A stretch of 64,000 nt of DNA from Triglochin maritima (lineage: Eukaryota > Streptophyta > Magnoliopsida > Alismatales > Juncaginaceae): contig OY821772.1 in NCBI GenBank assembly GCA_963682175.1, forward strand, positions 42,678,925 through 42,742,924, read 5' to 3'. Shown one piece after another: positions 1 through 12,500 of this stretch. The first letter of the stretch is position 1, and every line of letters starts with the position of its first letter. A program made the translations under genes and the position numbers. The notes under the pieces were generated by a model. The model ran no database searches and was not told where the DNA came from. It saw nothing but the letters and a program-made list of their open reading frames with translations.

Positions 1-1689
1 AAGATGGGCCATGCAAGTTCTGACAATAAGGCCTGTAGCACGGGTAGTACTATTACCACTACTAGGACATGGGGCCACTCGGCGATCAATCGATATTCAT
101 GAATAGGATATAGCCGGACTTCATTGAGGATGTTGATTTGCGACCATGATCGTTAGTATTTTAACATAAAACGTCATCAGTTTCAACCAATTCCATCGGT
201 TGAACCACTTATGGATTTCATTTTCATTTTCACAAATATATGGGTACGATTAATACGTGAATTTCACATACATTATTTTTCTGGAATGACATTTTCTACT
301 TTGCTAGCTAAGTGATGAATATTTGTCTTGGTTATTCCGAAGTCAGAACTATCGACTTAGTTAACTCCACACTTTCATTTGGTAAATTAACTATATTTAT
401 ACAATAACACAAATACAAAATCCTTACTATAGGTTTTAGAGCTATACTACAACTTGCCTACAAGAAAAATTAACGGACTGCTAGATCCACGATTATATGA
501 GTTAGCCCCACAGGAGGTAGTACTTTGATATCTTCTTGCTAACGAACAAATGAATAGACAGACATTTCAAAAAATAAAAGAAAACAAAATTAAATTAATA
601 GACAGAATCGTACTAAAGTGAACAAGTAACTTAGGATCCTTCAGGTGGGGGAAAAGTTGTTCACATGAGTTCAAAAACTGAAGCACAAGTTGAACCAATA
701 ATAGGGTTCTTGTCTCAAGTTCAGTTCAACTTGGTTCATGTGTTGTTGTCACTTTCCTGTGGTATACTGGTAATGGTATTTCTTGTTCTAGTTTGGAGGT
801 TCGTATGAGGTTTAATTTACGGATATTCTTCCATATTTTTTTAGTTTTTTACTCGAATATTGTTTTAATAAAGTCAAAAGAATGCCCATTGAGTGAATGC
901 ATTAGTAAGGTTGTAAAATGTTTGGAACATAGTGTAACTTCCAGCTTAGAAATATTTGATGTTTTACGGAAGTTCTTTTGATCAATCATACAATTCTCTC
1001 TCTGTCGGTCAAGGGTAACTACTCTACAATTTTTACAATACTGTTTTAATTCATGAAATGTAGGTCCATATTCTCTGCAATTTTACTGAGCTTAAACAGT
1101 GTCGTGATCTGATAATGGGGCCCCATAAGGGTTTAGTGTTTAGAGAAGAACAGATGAGATAGAAGTAATAATTAGGAGAAATGTTGTAAGCCAAGAGGCG
1201 AACTTTCGATCATAAAAGGCTATTTTGTTATCGTATTCAAATAACAACTTTATATTATACCATTTAAAATACAAGTTAACCTCACTATTCCATCTTCCGA
1301 GTGAAAATGTGGATTACCTTATAACCTACGAATCCTATTGCTTTGTGCAATAGATTTATGCAAAACACCCGTGATTTAAGTCCTAATCACGAGTCTTTGG
1401 GTGCCCATAGTGTTTCCAAAGTCATTCTTTTAAACTTGAGGTCCCATTGGGAACAGAAAGGAATCTTTAGTTGCATAATCTTGTCATGACCAAGTGAACG
1501 TCTACAACTTAGTCAAAACATGCATAATTTTTGTCGTCATTTACTTACAACAAAATGTGATTTGCTAGACTTATGGCCTATGGATTTTAATTTTGACATG
1601 TGAAGACAGAAAGAGTGTTTGGGTTAGAGAACCTATGAATATTTGGACTATTTCTAGTGTCTTCCCAAGAGGTTGAATTGTTTAGGCAA

Positions 1690-1855
1690 CCCAAACTGTG
1701 AGACATCTTATTCTTTCTAGCTTGCATTGGTGACCACCATAAAATACCAAACCGTGAGACATCTTATTCTTACCAGCTTGCATTGGTGAGTGGTGACCAG
1801 TGACCACCATAAAATCCCAAACTGTGAGACATCTCACTCTTAAAATTAACCAGCT
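1690..1855. repeat. short tandem repeat, about 2.6 copies of a 57-69 bp unit
   Basis: A unit beginning CCAAACTGTGAGACATCT and containing AGCTTGCATTGGTGA and GACCACCATAAAAT occurs at 1690-1746, again at 1747-1815 with about a dozen extra bases, and as a partial third copy at 1816-1855. It is seen directly in the sequence; no function is apparent. Confidence 0.85.
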
Positions 1856-2096
1856 ATGAAATTAATAGTGTTCTAAACACCAGAATGATAATCCACGTCA
1901 TGAATTAAAGGAGGGACAGAGCATCCTGGTGAGCTGGAAACAGCAGTTTCTGATGTAGAATTGTAGTTTTGATGAACCCAATGTAACAGATCAGTTCCAT
2001 TGAGTTCACAAACAAGTATAGCATCTAAGAAAGCGATGGTTCGACACTTCGACTGCAATTCTGTAAATATTCAAATCAGTAGTGGCACAGAGATGG

Positions 2097-2132
2097 ACTC
2101 AAACATGCCAAGCATGTTTGAGTTTTTTTTTG
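2097..2132. other. hairpin followed by a T run
   Basis: Two perfect 12-base arms (2097-2108 and 2112-2123) separated by a 3-base loop are followed by a run of T. It looks like a bacterial intrinsic terminator, but in plant DNA it is more likely a chance palindrome or the end of a small element. No gene ends just before it on the plus strand. Confidence 0.35.
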
Positions 2133-2857
2133 ACAAAAATATCTTAGTCTACTGATTTTCATTTTACATGCAGCATAACAAGTTCAACTTAAACATACGT
2201 CTAACATGCTCAATTTAGAAGTAGGCTTACCAGGCCCTTCTTTTTTTTTTGAAAAACCTTACCAGACAAGTTAAAATGGACAGCTAGCTGAATGAATTGA
2301 TTAGTTGTTCATCTTAAATATCATAGGTACTCCTACTATTATTTGGACAGTCTCATAGATGTGTAAAAGCATACAGCACCATTATGGACTCATAAAAGAA
2401 CAAAGCAACACCCCATACCTTTCACCCATTGCTATTTTATAAGATGTCTACGTCCTGTTCCTCAAATTCCGGCTTCCAATATAAGAATGGTCACCGTCAC
2501 TGTACCCACAGAAAGATAATATCCATTTTTAACTGTTCTAATCACCAACTTACTCTAGCATCTTCACATGGCCATGCTTGCCGGCTCTACGTAACTCCAA
2601 ACCATGCAACCTCCAACCTGCAAAGGACAAGAAACCAGTCCAAAAACATCCTGGAAGCAGACAAATTCCATGTATTATTTATTGGCAAGATCAATGCACC
2701 TAACTCAACCGCACCCATGATTAGGGATTCTGGGAATTTTATAATGAATACAGATAAATTATATAAGTCGTTAATTGTGGGCAAGGACTTACTGACTCCT
2801 GTTCTCTGCCAAAAGCAAAAACTGCTCCTCTTTTTCTGCCTCTTGCCTCACTCCAAA

Positions 2858-2898
2858 TTATATAGCTACTCCTGTTGCAAACCCAATCTTTTATAAAT
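2858..2898 (+). promoter_or_regulatory. candidate TATA boxes of the NPH3/BTB gene
   Basis: TTATATAG at 2858-2865 and TATAAAT at 2892-2898 lie about 85 and 50 bases before the start codon at 2945. The upstream one leaves room for a normal leader; the downstream one would give a leader of about 20 bases. Assignment rests on position and motif only. Confidence 0.4.
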
Positions 2899-2944
2899 TC
2901 TTCTTATTCCCCTTCGTGCTACACTGCTATTATTGGAACCAACC

Positions 2945-5428
2945 ATGCAAGAAGAGGCCAGTGATCTCAGGGTTCACATCAATGGTCAGCACACTTTCCT
3001 ACTCAGCCAGGTAAGTAACACCAAGAACACAATACCATAAACAAACCACTCTGCCTTTTTCCCCCTCCCAAACAAAGCATCCCAAACTATAAACTGAGCA
3101 TTCTTCAAATGCATGTAAATCTGTATGCGCCATTTTTAAACCAAACACGCATGAGTTTCATGTGGGTCATCCTTCCAGAATAAAAAATTGCATGTTTTGA
3201 TGTTTTCTCTTATTACTTTCATTCTTCTGTGCTTTCTCTCAACTTTGATGGTCCATGGCAGAGAGTTATGTGTGCATTCTCCGGTAGACTCAGGAAAACC
3301 TTGGAAAATGAGAGATGGAAATCAGTTCCTGAAACAAGGGTGGACCTGACAATCACAGATTTCCCAGGAGGAGCAGATGGGTTCGAGCTGGTTGCGAGAT
3401 TCTGCTACAACAATGGAATGACTACAATAACTTCATCCAACATATGTCTTTTACATTGTGCTGCAGTGTCCCTGGAGATGACAGAGGAGTTTATGTCATG
3501 CAACCTCCTCACCCAAACTGAGACATTACTTGACGGTATCTTCCAGTGGACTTGGGAAGATGTCCTCAAATCCATGAGCAATTGCGAGCAATTCATCCAA
3601 CTTGCTGATATCTCTGGTCTCCTACAGAGGCTTATTTATTCACTTCTAACAAAGATCTCAGCAAATTCAGAGTCATCACTTATGACAGTGATGACTCCAA
3701 TACGGTCATCATCATCATCTGCTTCTTCTCCAGAACCCTTTGGTTTCGCTGTATCACGTGCTACCAGGACACCAGACAACTACAGTCCCAGTTCAAGCAA
3801 AGAATGGTGGTTCGATGATTTGAGGACATTGCACCCCAGGATCATAGAAAAGTTGATGAAAACTGTAAATGCCTATGGCAAAGACAACAAAAATCTCATG
3901 CTCACAAAATTTCTACTCTATTACCTCAACTATGCGGTTCGTACCGAGTGGAGAACAGAGTGTGGTGGCCTTGCAGACACAGTTGTCCATGGTGTCGTGT
4001 TGATGGGAAGAAAGGCCTTCTCTTGCAGAAGGCTCTTCTGGGTCTTGAGGGTTGTCTCTTGTTTGGGACCTAGTGAAGACTGCAGGCAGAAGTTGGAGAA
4101 TCTGACAGGATTCATGCTTGATCAGGCAACTCTGGATGATCTCTTGGTGTCTGGTCATGGACCTGCATATGATGTTGATCTTGTGCTGAGATTGGCGAGG
4201 ATTTTTCTGAGTACTGAGAATGATGGACAAAAATTGAAGAAGGTTGGGAGGTTGCTTGATAAGTACCTTCGTGAAATTTCACCGGACCAAAGTTTGAAGG
4301 CCTCAAAATTTCTCGGGTTGGCTGAGAGCTTGCCGGATTCAGCAAGAGATTGCTTTGATGAGGTCTACAGAGCTTTGGACATCTATATCGAGGTAAGGTC
4401 CAAATGTTCAACTTGTGCTTATCTGCGATCATGTCATTGTGATGATAATTGTGTTAAATTGTCATCACAGTCCCATCCGGGTTTGTCATTGGAGGATAGA
4501 TCAAGGTTGTGTCGGTGCTTGAATTACGAGAAACTCACACCAGATGCCTGCAGGTATAAGCATCATTACATTTAACCACATTGCTAGCTCGTAAAGTTAG
4601 TGGAGTTCAATTTCAGGGTCAAGCTTGGCTTGATGAACTTACTGAGTTTTTATCAAGTTGTTCGGAAGTGTATAGTATATACGAGTTATATATTAGATAA
4701 CATTAACTAGCCAAGTCAAACAATATCAAAAAGCATTTAAACTAAATATTCATGATTTGAGATCTTATAATGTTTTACTTCTGAGAAAACCTAATGAAGA
4801 TAAATAAAATAACCATTAATGCAGGAGTATCAACCTATTTTGCAGAGTATTCCAAAGATCAATTCATCAGACAATTTAATGGTATACAGTAAGGAAGTTG
4901 AGCTCGGCATATACGGCTTCTTGAGCCCCATTGAGGCTTGATCGTGATATTTCAAAGACATTGCCTATTCTATTGAACCCAGATCATATAGTTTCACAAA
5001 TATTTTTGCTTATATACAACCCTACCTGCAGGGATCTTGCAAAGAACCCGAGGATTCCCCCAAGAACTGCTGTCCAAGCATTACTGGTGCTGCAGCAATC
5101 TAGGCCTCAAGCAGGCCCGGGCATTATGGCAGAGCTTGCTCGCAGCTCACCATGGCCTGAAGAGTCCCAACGAACAATGGTTTCATACAAGGGACCTATA
5201 GAAGTAAGGGAGTTGACACAACCAACGACATCGGATTTGTCAGAGGAGGAGCTGAGGATCCACTTGCAGAAAATGCAGTGGAAAGTGATGGAGCTTGAAA
5301 AGGCCTGCAAAGAGATGAAAGGGCAAATGTCAAGGATGGCAGTTGGAGACGACAATCGCACACACAAACATAGCCGACACCACTGTAACCATCGCAACAA
5401 AAGCAGAGGCTTACCCAGACTTTGTTGA
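2945..5428 (+). CDS. BTB/POZ and NPH3 domain protein (NPH3/RPT2-like family)
   Basis: Four exons, 2945-3010, 3262-4392, 4471-4553 and 5032-5428, join in frame with GT..AG introns to give 558 residues. The N-terminal part is a BTB fold (about 1-110, with the hydrophobic LTITDFPGGADGFELVARFC block). The NPH3 domain starts at EWWFDDL near residue 203 and runs to about 460, with the family motif LNYEKLTPDAC and the following PPRTAVQALLVLQQ. A short coiled coil (497-527) precedes a basic, histidine-rich tail. The family supplies substrate adaptors for CUL3 ubiquitin ligases, and founding members act in phototropin signalling at the plasma membrane. This branch (resembling Arabidopsis At3g22104) has little assigned function. 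The start at 2945 is chosen because the 22-residue first exon supplies the beginning of the BTB fold (DLRVHINGQHTFLL); a start inside exon 2 would cut it. It is convergent with the PPR gene downstream. Confidence 0.93.
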
Positions 5429-6904
5429 TTCATCCACACCGTACAGTTGCATAATTACATGAACACATTGTCATTTGTATGTGCTCTGTAAAATATGTTT
5501 TCAGATGAAACTAGTGATTCTGCTTTTAGCATCCGTGATTCTATTCGTCAGTTGATATTTGCATATGTTGTAACCTGGAGTCTGCAGAATACTTGCAAAG
5601 CTTAATGGTATCTGTACCTCTTGTCTTCACAGAACACGAGAGATTAACCATGCAGCTGAAAACACAGATTGTGATACTAAAGTTATAATTGAGAAACTAT
5701 TTTGTATGGTGCACTTCTCTCAAACATATCTTGGAAGAACACTGGGGTTTTCTTGGCAGAAAATTGAATGTACATAATGCAAACTATCCAAAATTGGTTG
5801 ATATGATGAGCCAGAGTGAGCAAAAAGCCATAGTTAGCAACTGAAATAAAAAGAAAAGAGCCTGAGCATTCAAGAAGAAAAGATGCAAACATCTGGTGGT
5901 AGTTTGACTAGTTTCTAAGACATGACTATAAAACTGCAGTGATGAATAATGTCTTTCAGGGCTTGATAAGAACTCAGCTAAATAAACAAGGGATAGTTGG
6001 AATCATACACCGTGTTGTTCAGTAATTATCCAAGAATGCAAATACAAGCAGAACAATTTGCCTTCTACTATCTTCCTGAAGATATTGCACCCGCGCTCCT
6101 GCTGGATTGTAGATGTTTCTGAAAGGCAACAGTGACATCAGATTATAACAGCCTCCTCTCACCAACAAAAACAATTCCAAGAATATATCCACACAAACCA
6201 TCCTCAAGCAATCAAAGATTATCAAACCATCTCATTTCCCGTGGCCTCAACTCACTACCTCTAAAAAATGGACCATGTTTGATGTTCAATTTGAGTAATG
6301 CATAGAGGAAGTGATTGTGCTCGCAGGGTTCCTTGAAATTCCTCTGTTAAAATCAAGTAAGTTTACTGAGATACTTGATTCTGTTAAAAATAAAAGTTTA
6401 CTGAGATACTGATTCTGAAGTATCAACTCTAGGCACAGGCAACAAACAAATAGTCACAGGATCATCAGCACGCAATGTGGCCATTGGGCACAAACAACCA
6501 ACAACTCTGGATCCAAGTTTCCTGGTAAAGTATCTGATTATGGTGACAACTCCGGGGCAAACATTAATCACAGTCCAATCAAGGAGTAGAAATATGAAAT
6601 TTAGCAAAATAGTTTTTTCAGCATCTCTGGGAAACAGGCCACCAGCAACTCAGCAAGGATATTTGTATTATGCCTGTGAAAGATGTGCAACATTCCAAGA
6701 GAAATGCCCTTCAATAAAAAAACAAAGAGTTACACTGCTCATGATTCTAAAACGAACCACTAAATAACAGGAATACATAACATCTTCGAGAAACATCAAT
6801 GTAAACTGTCAGTGCAACTTACAAACCAAACTATAAGCTTAAGTTTGCTTTTCTTTTTTCTCTAACTGGTGAATCAAGCTAGTCCAGAATCCTAGAATCG
6901 ACAA
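5429..6904. other. 3' regions of two convergent genes
   Basis: This stretch lies between the stop of the plus-strand NPH3/BTB gene and the stop of the minus-strand PPR gene, so it should contain both 3' untranslated regions. I see no further gene or clear repeat; open frames here are short and unlike known proteins. Confidence 0.6.
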
Positions 6905-8032
6905 TCACACTGCATCTACGGCTACTTTAGTAGGTTCCTCAATAACCAAGTCGCTCAAACCGAGCTTCTCAACAACTTTCTTCCAGGCATCCATGAAACA
7001 AGCAGGGAACTTCTCCATCAATTCTCCAGCCAACCACTTAGCCTCCTTCGTCTTCCCATTTTCCACCAACCCCTCCAGCAACCTCTTCGCCGGCCCGAAA
7101 TCCGGAATCTTCTTCTTCACAATCCCTTCCTTACAGACCTTGAACGCAGCATCGAAATCCCCATTCTTATAAAGAAACCGTGCGAGATTCCTGTAAGTCG
7201 CAATATTCCCTCGCACCTTCTTATCCCTTAAACTCCCAAACAAACTCTTGGCATCCAAAAACCTCCCATTCTTACAGTAACAAGTGATCATCATATTGTA
7301 AGTAACAATATCAGGCTTAACACCTGCCTTCTCCATCTCCTCCATCAACTCCACCATCTGTTCCGGCTTCCCGTGGTTCGCGGCATACATCGCCCTGACA
7401 TTGAAAGCCGCAGAGTCCGGCACGCACCCTTTTGCAACCATCTCCTTCCAAACCCGGTCCGCATCCTCCGGCATCTTCTTCTTATAAAAAGCGTCCACAA
7501 TTGGCGTGTAAATCACAGCCGTAACAGCCAAACCATTCTCCTCCATTGTTTTAACGATAGTGTGCGCCTTCTCGAGAGCGCCGGACCGGCAAAGGGCGGT
7601 AATTAGGATTCCGTAGGAGACCGAATCGGGTTTGATGGAGTGGGTTTTAGTGAGATCCGCGAAGAGATCCGGGACGTCGGCGTGGCGGTTGGCGTGGACG
7701 TAGGAGGTGAGGAGGGCGTTGAGGGAGAGAGCGGAGCGATCCGGGCCGTTGATCTGGTGGAAGGTGCGGGTGGCGTGGTCGAGCATGTTGGCGTAGGCGT
7801 AGGAGACGATGATGGAGGCGAAGTGGGACTCGTACTTGAGTTTGGACGGGGGTTTGGCCTTTCGGGCCTCGAGGAAGGGTTCTACTTCGGAGTGACGGAG
7901 GGATTTGACCAGGTGTTTGACTGTGGCGTCCACGGTTGTGAGGGGTGCTGGGGATGGAGTGGTGGTGGTGGAGCAGAGGCGGAGGTGGAGGTGGAGGTGG
8001 CGGGAGGTGGTGGTGGAGGATGAGATCGCCAT
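6905..8032 (-). CDS. mitochondrial-type P-class pentatricopeptide repeat protein
   Basis: A single intronless frame of 375 residues. The first ~30 residues are rich in S, T, R and H and lack acidic residues, as in an organelle targeting peptide. At least six PPR motifs of about 35 residues follow, clearest at 135-169 (PDSVSYGILITALCRSGALE) and 240-274 (PDIVTYNMMITCYCKNGRFL), with weaker ones at about 101-134, 171-204, 205-239 and 275-309. There is no E, DYW or SMR extension, so it is P-class. Short P-class proteins of this shape (Arabidopsis At4g36680/At2g18520 group) have been reported as components of the plant mitochondrial ribosome large subunit. That assignment is inference from overall likeness, supported by the telo-box and site II motifs upstream, which are typical of translation-related genes. 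The start is the first ATG in the frame and sits directly before the targeting-like segment. Confidence 0.92.
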   Translation of the reverse strand: MAISSSTTTSRHLHLHLRLCSTTTTPSPAPLTTVDATVKHLVKSLRHSEVEPFLEARKAKPPSKLKYESHFASIIVSYAYANMLDHATRTFHQINGPDRSALSLNALLTSYVHANRHADVPDLFADLTKTHSIKPDSVSYGILITALCRSGALEKAHTIVKTMEENGLAVTAVIYTPIVDAFYKKKMPEDADRVWKEMVAKGCVPDSAAFNVRAMYAANHGKPEQMVELMEEMEKAGVKPDIVTYNMMITCYCKNGRFLDAKSLFGSLRDKKVRGNIATYRNLARFLYKNGDFDAAFKVCKEGIVKKKIPDFGPAKRLLEGLVENGKTKEAKWLAGELMEKFPACFMDAWKKVVEKLGLSDLVIEEPTKVAVDAV

Positions 8033-8077
8033 TGTTGGGGGTCGAAGGGTGGTGAGGGTGGAAGAGGAAGATGGGTT

Positions 8078-8118
8078 TTAGGGTTTTGATGTTGGAATTT
8101 TGGGTCCATAGATGGGCT
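8078..8118 (-). promoter_or_regulatory. telo-box and site II motif of the PPR gene
   Basis: On the minus strand a telo-box AAACCCTAA lies at 8086-8078, about 45 bases before the PPR start. A site II-type TGGGCT lies on the plus strand at 8113-8118, with further GCCC cores just beyond. This pairing is known from promoters of ribosomal-protein and mitochondrial-biogenesis genes, where TCP factors bind site II. Confidence 0.55.
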
Positions 8119-8139
8119 CCTAAAGCCCGAGGCCCGAGC

Positions 8140-9501
8140 CTTGATTTTGGTGGTTCTAATTCTAATCTTTTATGATGTCCTTCGATAGACACGTATTGGA
8201 TAGCAACCCGGAAAACTAAACAAGACATTAACTATGCTAAATTGATCTAATTATCCTCTTAAATAAATGCATAATAGTCGAGTAGTGTGATTTTGGAAAA
8301 TTTGAATGGCTAACTTTATTTTGGAGAGAAAATTGAGAGACCAATTTATATAGTCATTTTTCTCTTTATCTCTCTTACAGCTCTCTTCTTTTTTATCCTT
8401 ATATTTGTCATCCTAGCGAGAAAAATCTTCTTTTCTTTTCTTTCTCCTCGTTTCTCTTATTATATTGTTATCCAAGCACATTTTAAGTGTGGATCGTGTC
8501 AGTTATGTTAATTTCGAGTCTTCTAATTAGTCATGCAAACGCACATATAAAAAGATATGATGATTTTTTTTTGTTTTGTTTAGGATATGATCTTCGTCTG
8601 GAAAAAATATTAGGTTAGTCAGACCCATTGTGATAATGTTCTTTCTGTACGTCAAACCAATGAAATAATGACACCCGTCAAAATTTGATTCTTCCATCTC
8701 CTCTTCCCTCGACTCTCGCCATATCTCGGATGAGGACTATGACTTGGCTTGCGTGGGCGAGGACTACATATAGGCGGTAGCACGACAACGTTTTAGAGAT
8801 TGTTTAATTTGGACGTTGTTAGTTAACGCTGGGACCTGTCCAAGGGCACGATTTCGATTTTGTTCTTAAACCCAGTGGAAAGTCCTTGTTAGTTTGATAC
8901 CATAATAACACTTTATAGTTTATACGCTCTAATTGAGCTCTCACTTCCCATCATCACCTTACACTTGGGGTCTCTTATTCACGTTAGTATCCTCAAATTC
9001 AATGCAGTTTTAATACGAAAATATTTCATCTGGCAATAAAAGTATGCAAGTTCAAGAGTTCTACATTTAACATCAAAATGTAGCAATTTCCTAAATTAAG
9101 TTATAAAAGAAGTTTAATTTCACACAGTTTCTTGAAATTGGCAGGTATGCTATGCTATATGCTATGCCTTACAAGAATGCGATTACTGAAAAATATCGAG
9201 CCCATATGTAGATGGGCCTAAAGCCCAAAACTAACCCAATTGAGTCAGATCTCCAGCGATGAAAGATCCAAAGTTATTTTTTCTCAGTAAAATAAAACAA
9301 CAAAAGATCCATATATCCTTCTTCTTCCCTTTTCACACCAAAATCCACCTTCCGTCCTCTCCTGTAGGGTTTCAGTCGTCCCAGATATCGTTCCAGATCC
9401 AGGTGAGATCCCAATCTCAGATCCTCGTGCTATTTCGGTTCGAGTTCTGAAACTCCGTCGATCGGCAGGTTCGGGGATGAGCGCTTGAGTTGGTGGACGA
9501 G
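8140..9501. other. intergenic region between divergent PPR and VPS29 genes
   Basis: This stretch separates the starts of two divergent genes. Near its right end are site II-type motifs (TGGGCC at 9213-9218 followed by AAAGCCCA), which suit a housekeeping promoter for VPS29. The VPS29 leader probably begins around 9240. Pyrimidine-rich AT sequence at 8330-8470 has no assignable identity. Confidence 0.5.
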
Positions 9502-12500
9502 ATGGTGTTGGTTTTGGCCCTGGGGGATCTCCACATCCCTCACAGGGCTCCCGATCTCCCCGACAAGTTCAAGTCCATGCTCGTTCCTGGCAAGATCCAG
9601 CACATCATCTGCACTGGCAATCTCTGTATTAAGGTCCTTTTGTTTTTATTTGAAGTCGTTTTTGTCGTGGATTATTCGTGATTCGAGATCATGGACTCGT
9701 ATTTGCTTGGACGTGAGTCGAAAACCATGCCACAAGTATGTGGAATTTTACTTGAGTCTAGAGGTTTAGCGATTTAAAATGCATGAAGACGATTCAAATA
9801 CAAGTAGAATAGTAGATTCTTCATCATTATTTGTTCATATGTTGCTGTCAAATGGATCTAGTGTACAGATGTCTGTTTGCGATCATGCATGTTACGTTGA
9901 ATTCTCTATTTGAAAATATTTTAAGTCATGTTGTAAGTTTATCTAGCTATGTTAGCTGGTGTTGCCGCTTACAGAAAGCAGAAGTGCAATCATGTTCGGC
10001 CTTTTAGGCATTAGGATTCAATTTGTGACAACATTCGTATATGTACAATTGTATGAGGTGTAACCTTTCAATAGCCTAACTGCCTAAGAGTTCAGGGAAG
10101 GTGGAATTTTACCCTATAGGTTAGCATGATAAGAAATCCTAGAATTCTATCCAAGGGTTTCAACTTGGATGCTCAGACAGAAATCATGTTTAATTATTGA
10201 TTAGTCTGTTGGGTAATCAGTGACTAGTTGGACAGGTCGTTCAACAAATAACAAACCAAAATAGTTGATCTCTCCAGTCAGTTTTCCATCATCTGTAATC
10301 CATATATAAATATATTAACATCTCTAGTATAAGTTTAAAAGGAGTTTGGTTTTATTCTAGCTATGTTATCTGTCTTTCCGAAATGGAAGGTTTACACCTT
10401 TGTTTATTTTCCCCTACATTTTATCCTCTAACATCTCTTTGTTTTTTACTATGGTTGAATCGGGTGGCCCATTGGATAATTCCTACTTGTGCACTTGAGT
10501 TGGCAGGTCAAACACCGAGTTGGTCTGATTTGTTAACCGCATTATATACAACTAGTTGAGCTGGTTGTTGCCTAGTTTCTAACTTCCAAATTCCTTACTT
10601 TCTACTGAAATTTAGCTACAAAGAATAATTATCAGATTACCTTGGTGCAATGAACATTATATTATTATTGTATGTAGATGTAAATATAGTACACAATTAC
10701 ACACCAAAGGAAAATCAATCCATACAACACTAGAGAATGTATTTGACTAAGTTGGAAGTCAATGAGTCAATGGTAGTTATTTGAAATAGAATGATTAGTT
10801 CAACCTTTACGCCATGCTCACTGACCAAACACAATTTTTTTTACTTCCATTTATTACTATAAAAATGTTGGAGAATCGGTAGTAAAAATAAATGATGAGT
10901 ATAGTGATTATCCTGAAAAGGAACTACACTAAAATAGAAGATAACCATTGTTTATGTTTTTAGACTTTTAGTTTTAGGGTCACTTACTCAAATGGTAGGT
11001 TAATGTAAGTGGGCCAAATGTCTCACAACTCGAGAGGGAGCTTCCTCGAAGTTTACAACTCTTTGGTGATTCTTGAATGTGGAAGTTGAATCACAACCTA
11101 ACTAACACTCTATATTTGAGTACAATTGGATATTGATATGGAATGGATATAAAATTGGTGAAGTTTTGACTTGAGTGTAGAAAAATGAGAGTTTGAAGAT
11201 GAAGAACATTTGACTTTGAGTATATGATAGATAGAAAGTGTTCAAGAGTCTCAAAACTAACAAATGAGATCATATTTATAAGCCTTCAAACTCTACTAGC
11301 CGTTTGAGAGTTGATGGAGAAATAGATCAATGAGAAGCAAGATGTGAAATAAGCTCGGACAGATTTTAAACCAGGTTCGGTCGACCGTTCATTAACGGTA
11401 ATGTGAAACACAAATGTTTGATTGGTCTGAATTAAGCATACGGTTAACCGAATAGGGTTTGGATCACCGTTCACCAACTTTCAGTAACTATTTCCAATTT
11501 AGCCCAATTTAAGTTCGGTTAACCGAATTCCATTCGGTTCACCGTTCTAAGGTATACAGTAAGATTGTTTGGGCTCTGGTTACTCAAGTTCGGTTGACCA
11601 TGTATACTTCGGTAGACCGAAGTTAACGCGGATTTTGTGCTGATAGTTAAAGCTCAAATAGTCGTTGGGCATAACAGTCAACTACCACGTGTAAATAGTC
11701 GTTGGGTGCCTAAAGACAAGAAGGACTCGGTTGATCGATAGGTATTCGGTCGTCTGAATTAGGACAAGTCAATTGGGCACTACAACTCGATTCAAATGCG
11801 ACCGTTGGAGCAAAGTCTAGAAACCGGTCCAGGTTTATTCGGTCGACTGAAGGTGGTTCGGTCTTCCGTCAGGACAATTTTAGAGAACAACCTAAGGTTT
11901 ACTGATGTGAAGGATTCAGGTAAGTGTTCGGTGGACCGAACTAGAAAGGTTTCCAAGGTTTTAAAACCGCATATGCGGTCCTGTGCAAAATTGTGCCCAG
12001 GACCGCATATGCGGTTGTGCGACCGCACAATGGTAAAATTTATTTTTTTGAAAAAAAATCGAAAAATAATATTAAAAAATCGAAAAATCATTAAAAAATT
12101 GAAAAAAAATCATAAATATCTTCTCCTTACTTATCTACCTCTTTATCTTCTCATCTACCCTTTATCTTCTCCTATACTCCACGTATTCCCCTTTTTTTCT
12201 TTTTTTTTGGGTGAGAAACTTCTTCTCCTTCCTCCCCCTCTCCTCCCTTCCCCTCCCCAGCCACTGTGCGGCCGCATATGCGGCCGCACAGTGTCCGCAC
12301 AGTGGCCGCATAGTCGCACCAGGGTTGGTACGACTATGCGGGGTCGCATATGCGATCCCAGGCCAAATATCGATTTGTGCGACCGCATAAACGCTTATGC
12401 GGTCACACATTAAAACACTGCAGGTTTCGGTTGACCGTGAAAGGTTCGGTTTACCGAATCTCAACATGACAGAATTCTAGTGCTCAAGTTTACATTAAAC

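Larger units (their letters stand above)
1..2857. other. intergenic region left of the NPH3/BTB gene
   Basis: No gene could be supported here. Open frames are short, codon use looks random, and none gives a recognisable protein, including a 155-codon frame at 2429-2896 that runs into the promoter of the next gene. The stretch holds a short tandem repeat at 1690-1855, and a 12-bp-arm hairpin at 2097-2123 followed by a run of nine or more T. Confidence 0.6.

Noticed and set aside
433..445. GTTTTAGAGCTAT, identical to the start of the Cas9 crRNA repeat used in guide scaffolds
   Set aside because: A 13-base chance match; there is no repeat array, tracrRNA-like sequence or vector DNA around it.
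2429..2896. 155-codon open frame upstream of the NPH3/BTB gene
   Set aside because: The protein has no recognisable domain and unnatural composition, and the frame runs through the likely promoter and leader of the next gene.
7640..8228. Long G/V/E-rich and P/H/L-rich frames over the start of the PPR gene
   Set aside because: They are other frames of the GC-rich, low-complexity first part of the PPR coding sequence.
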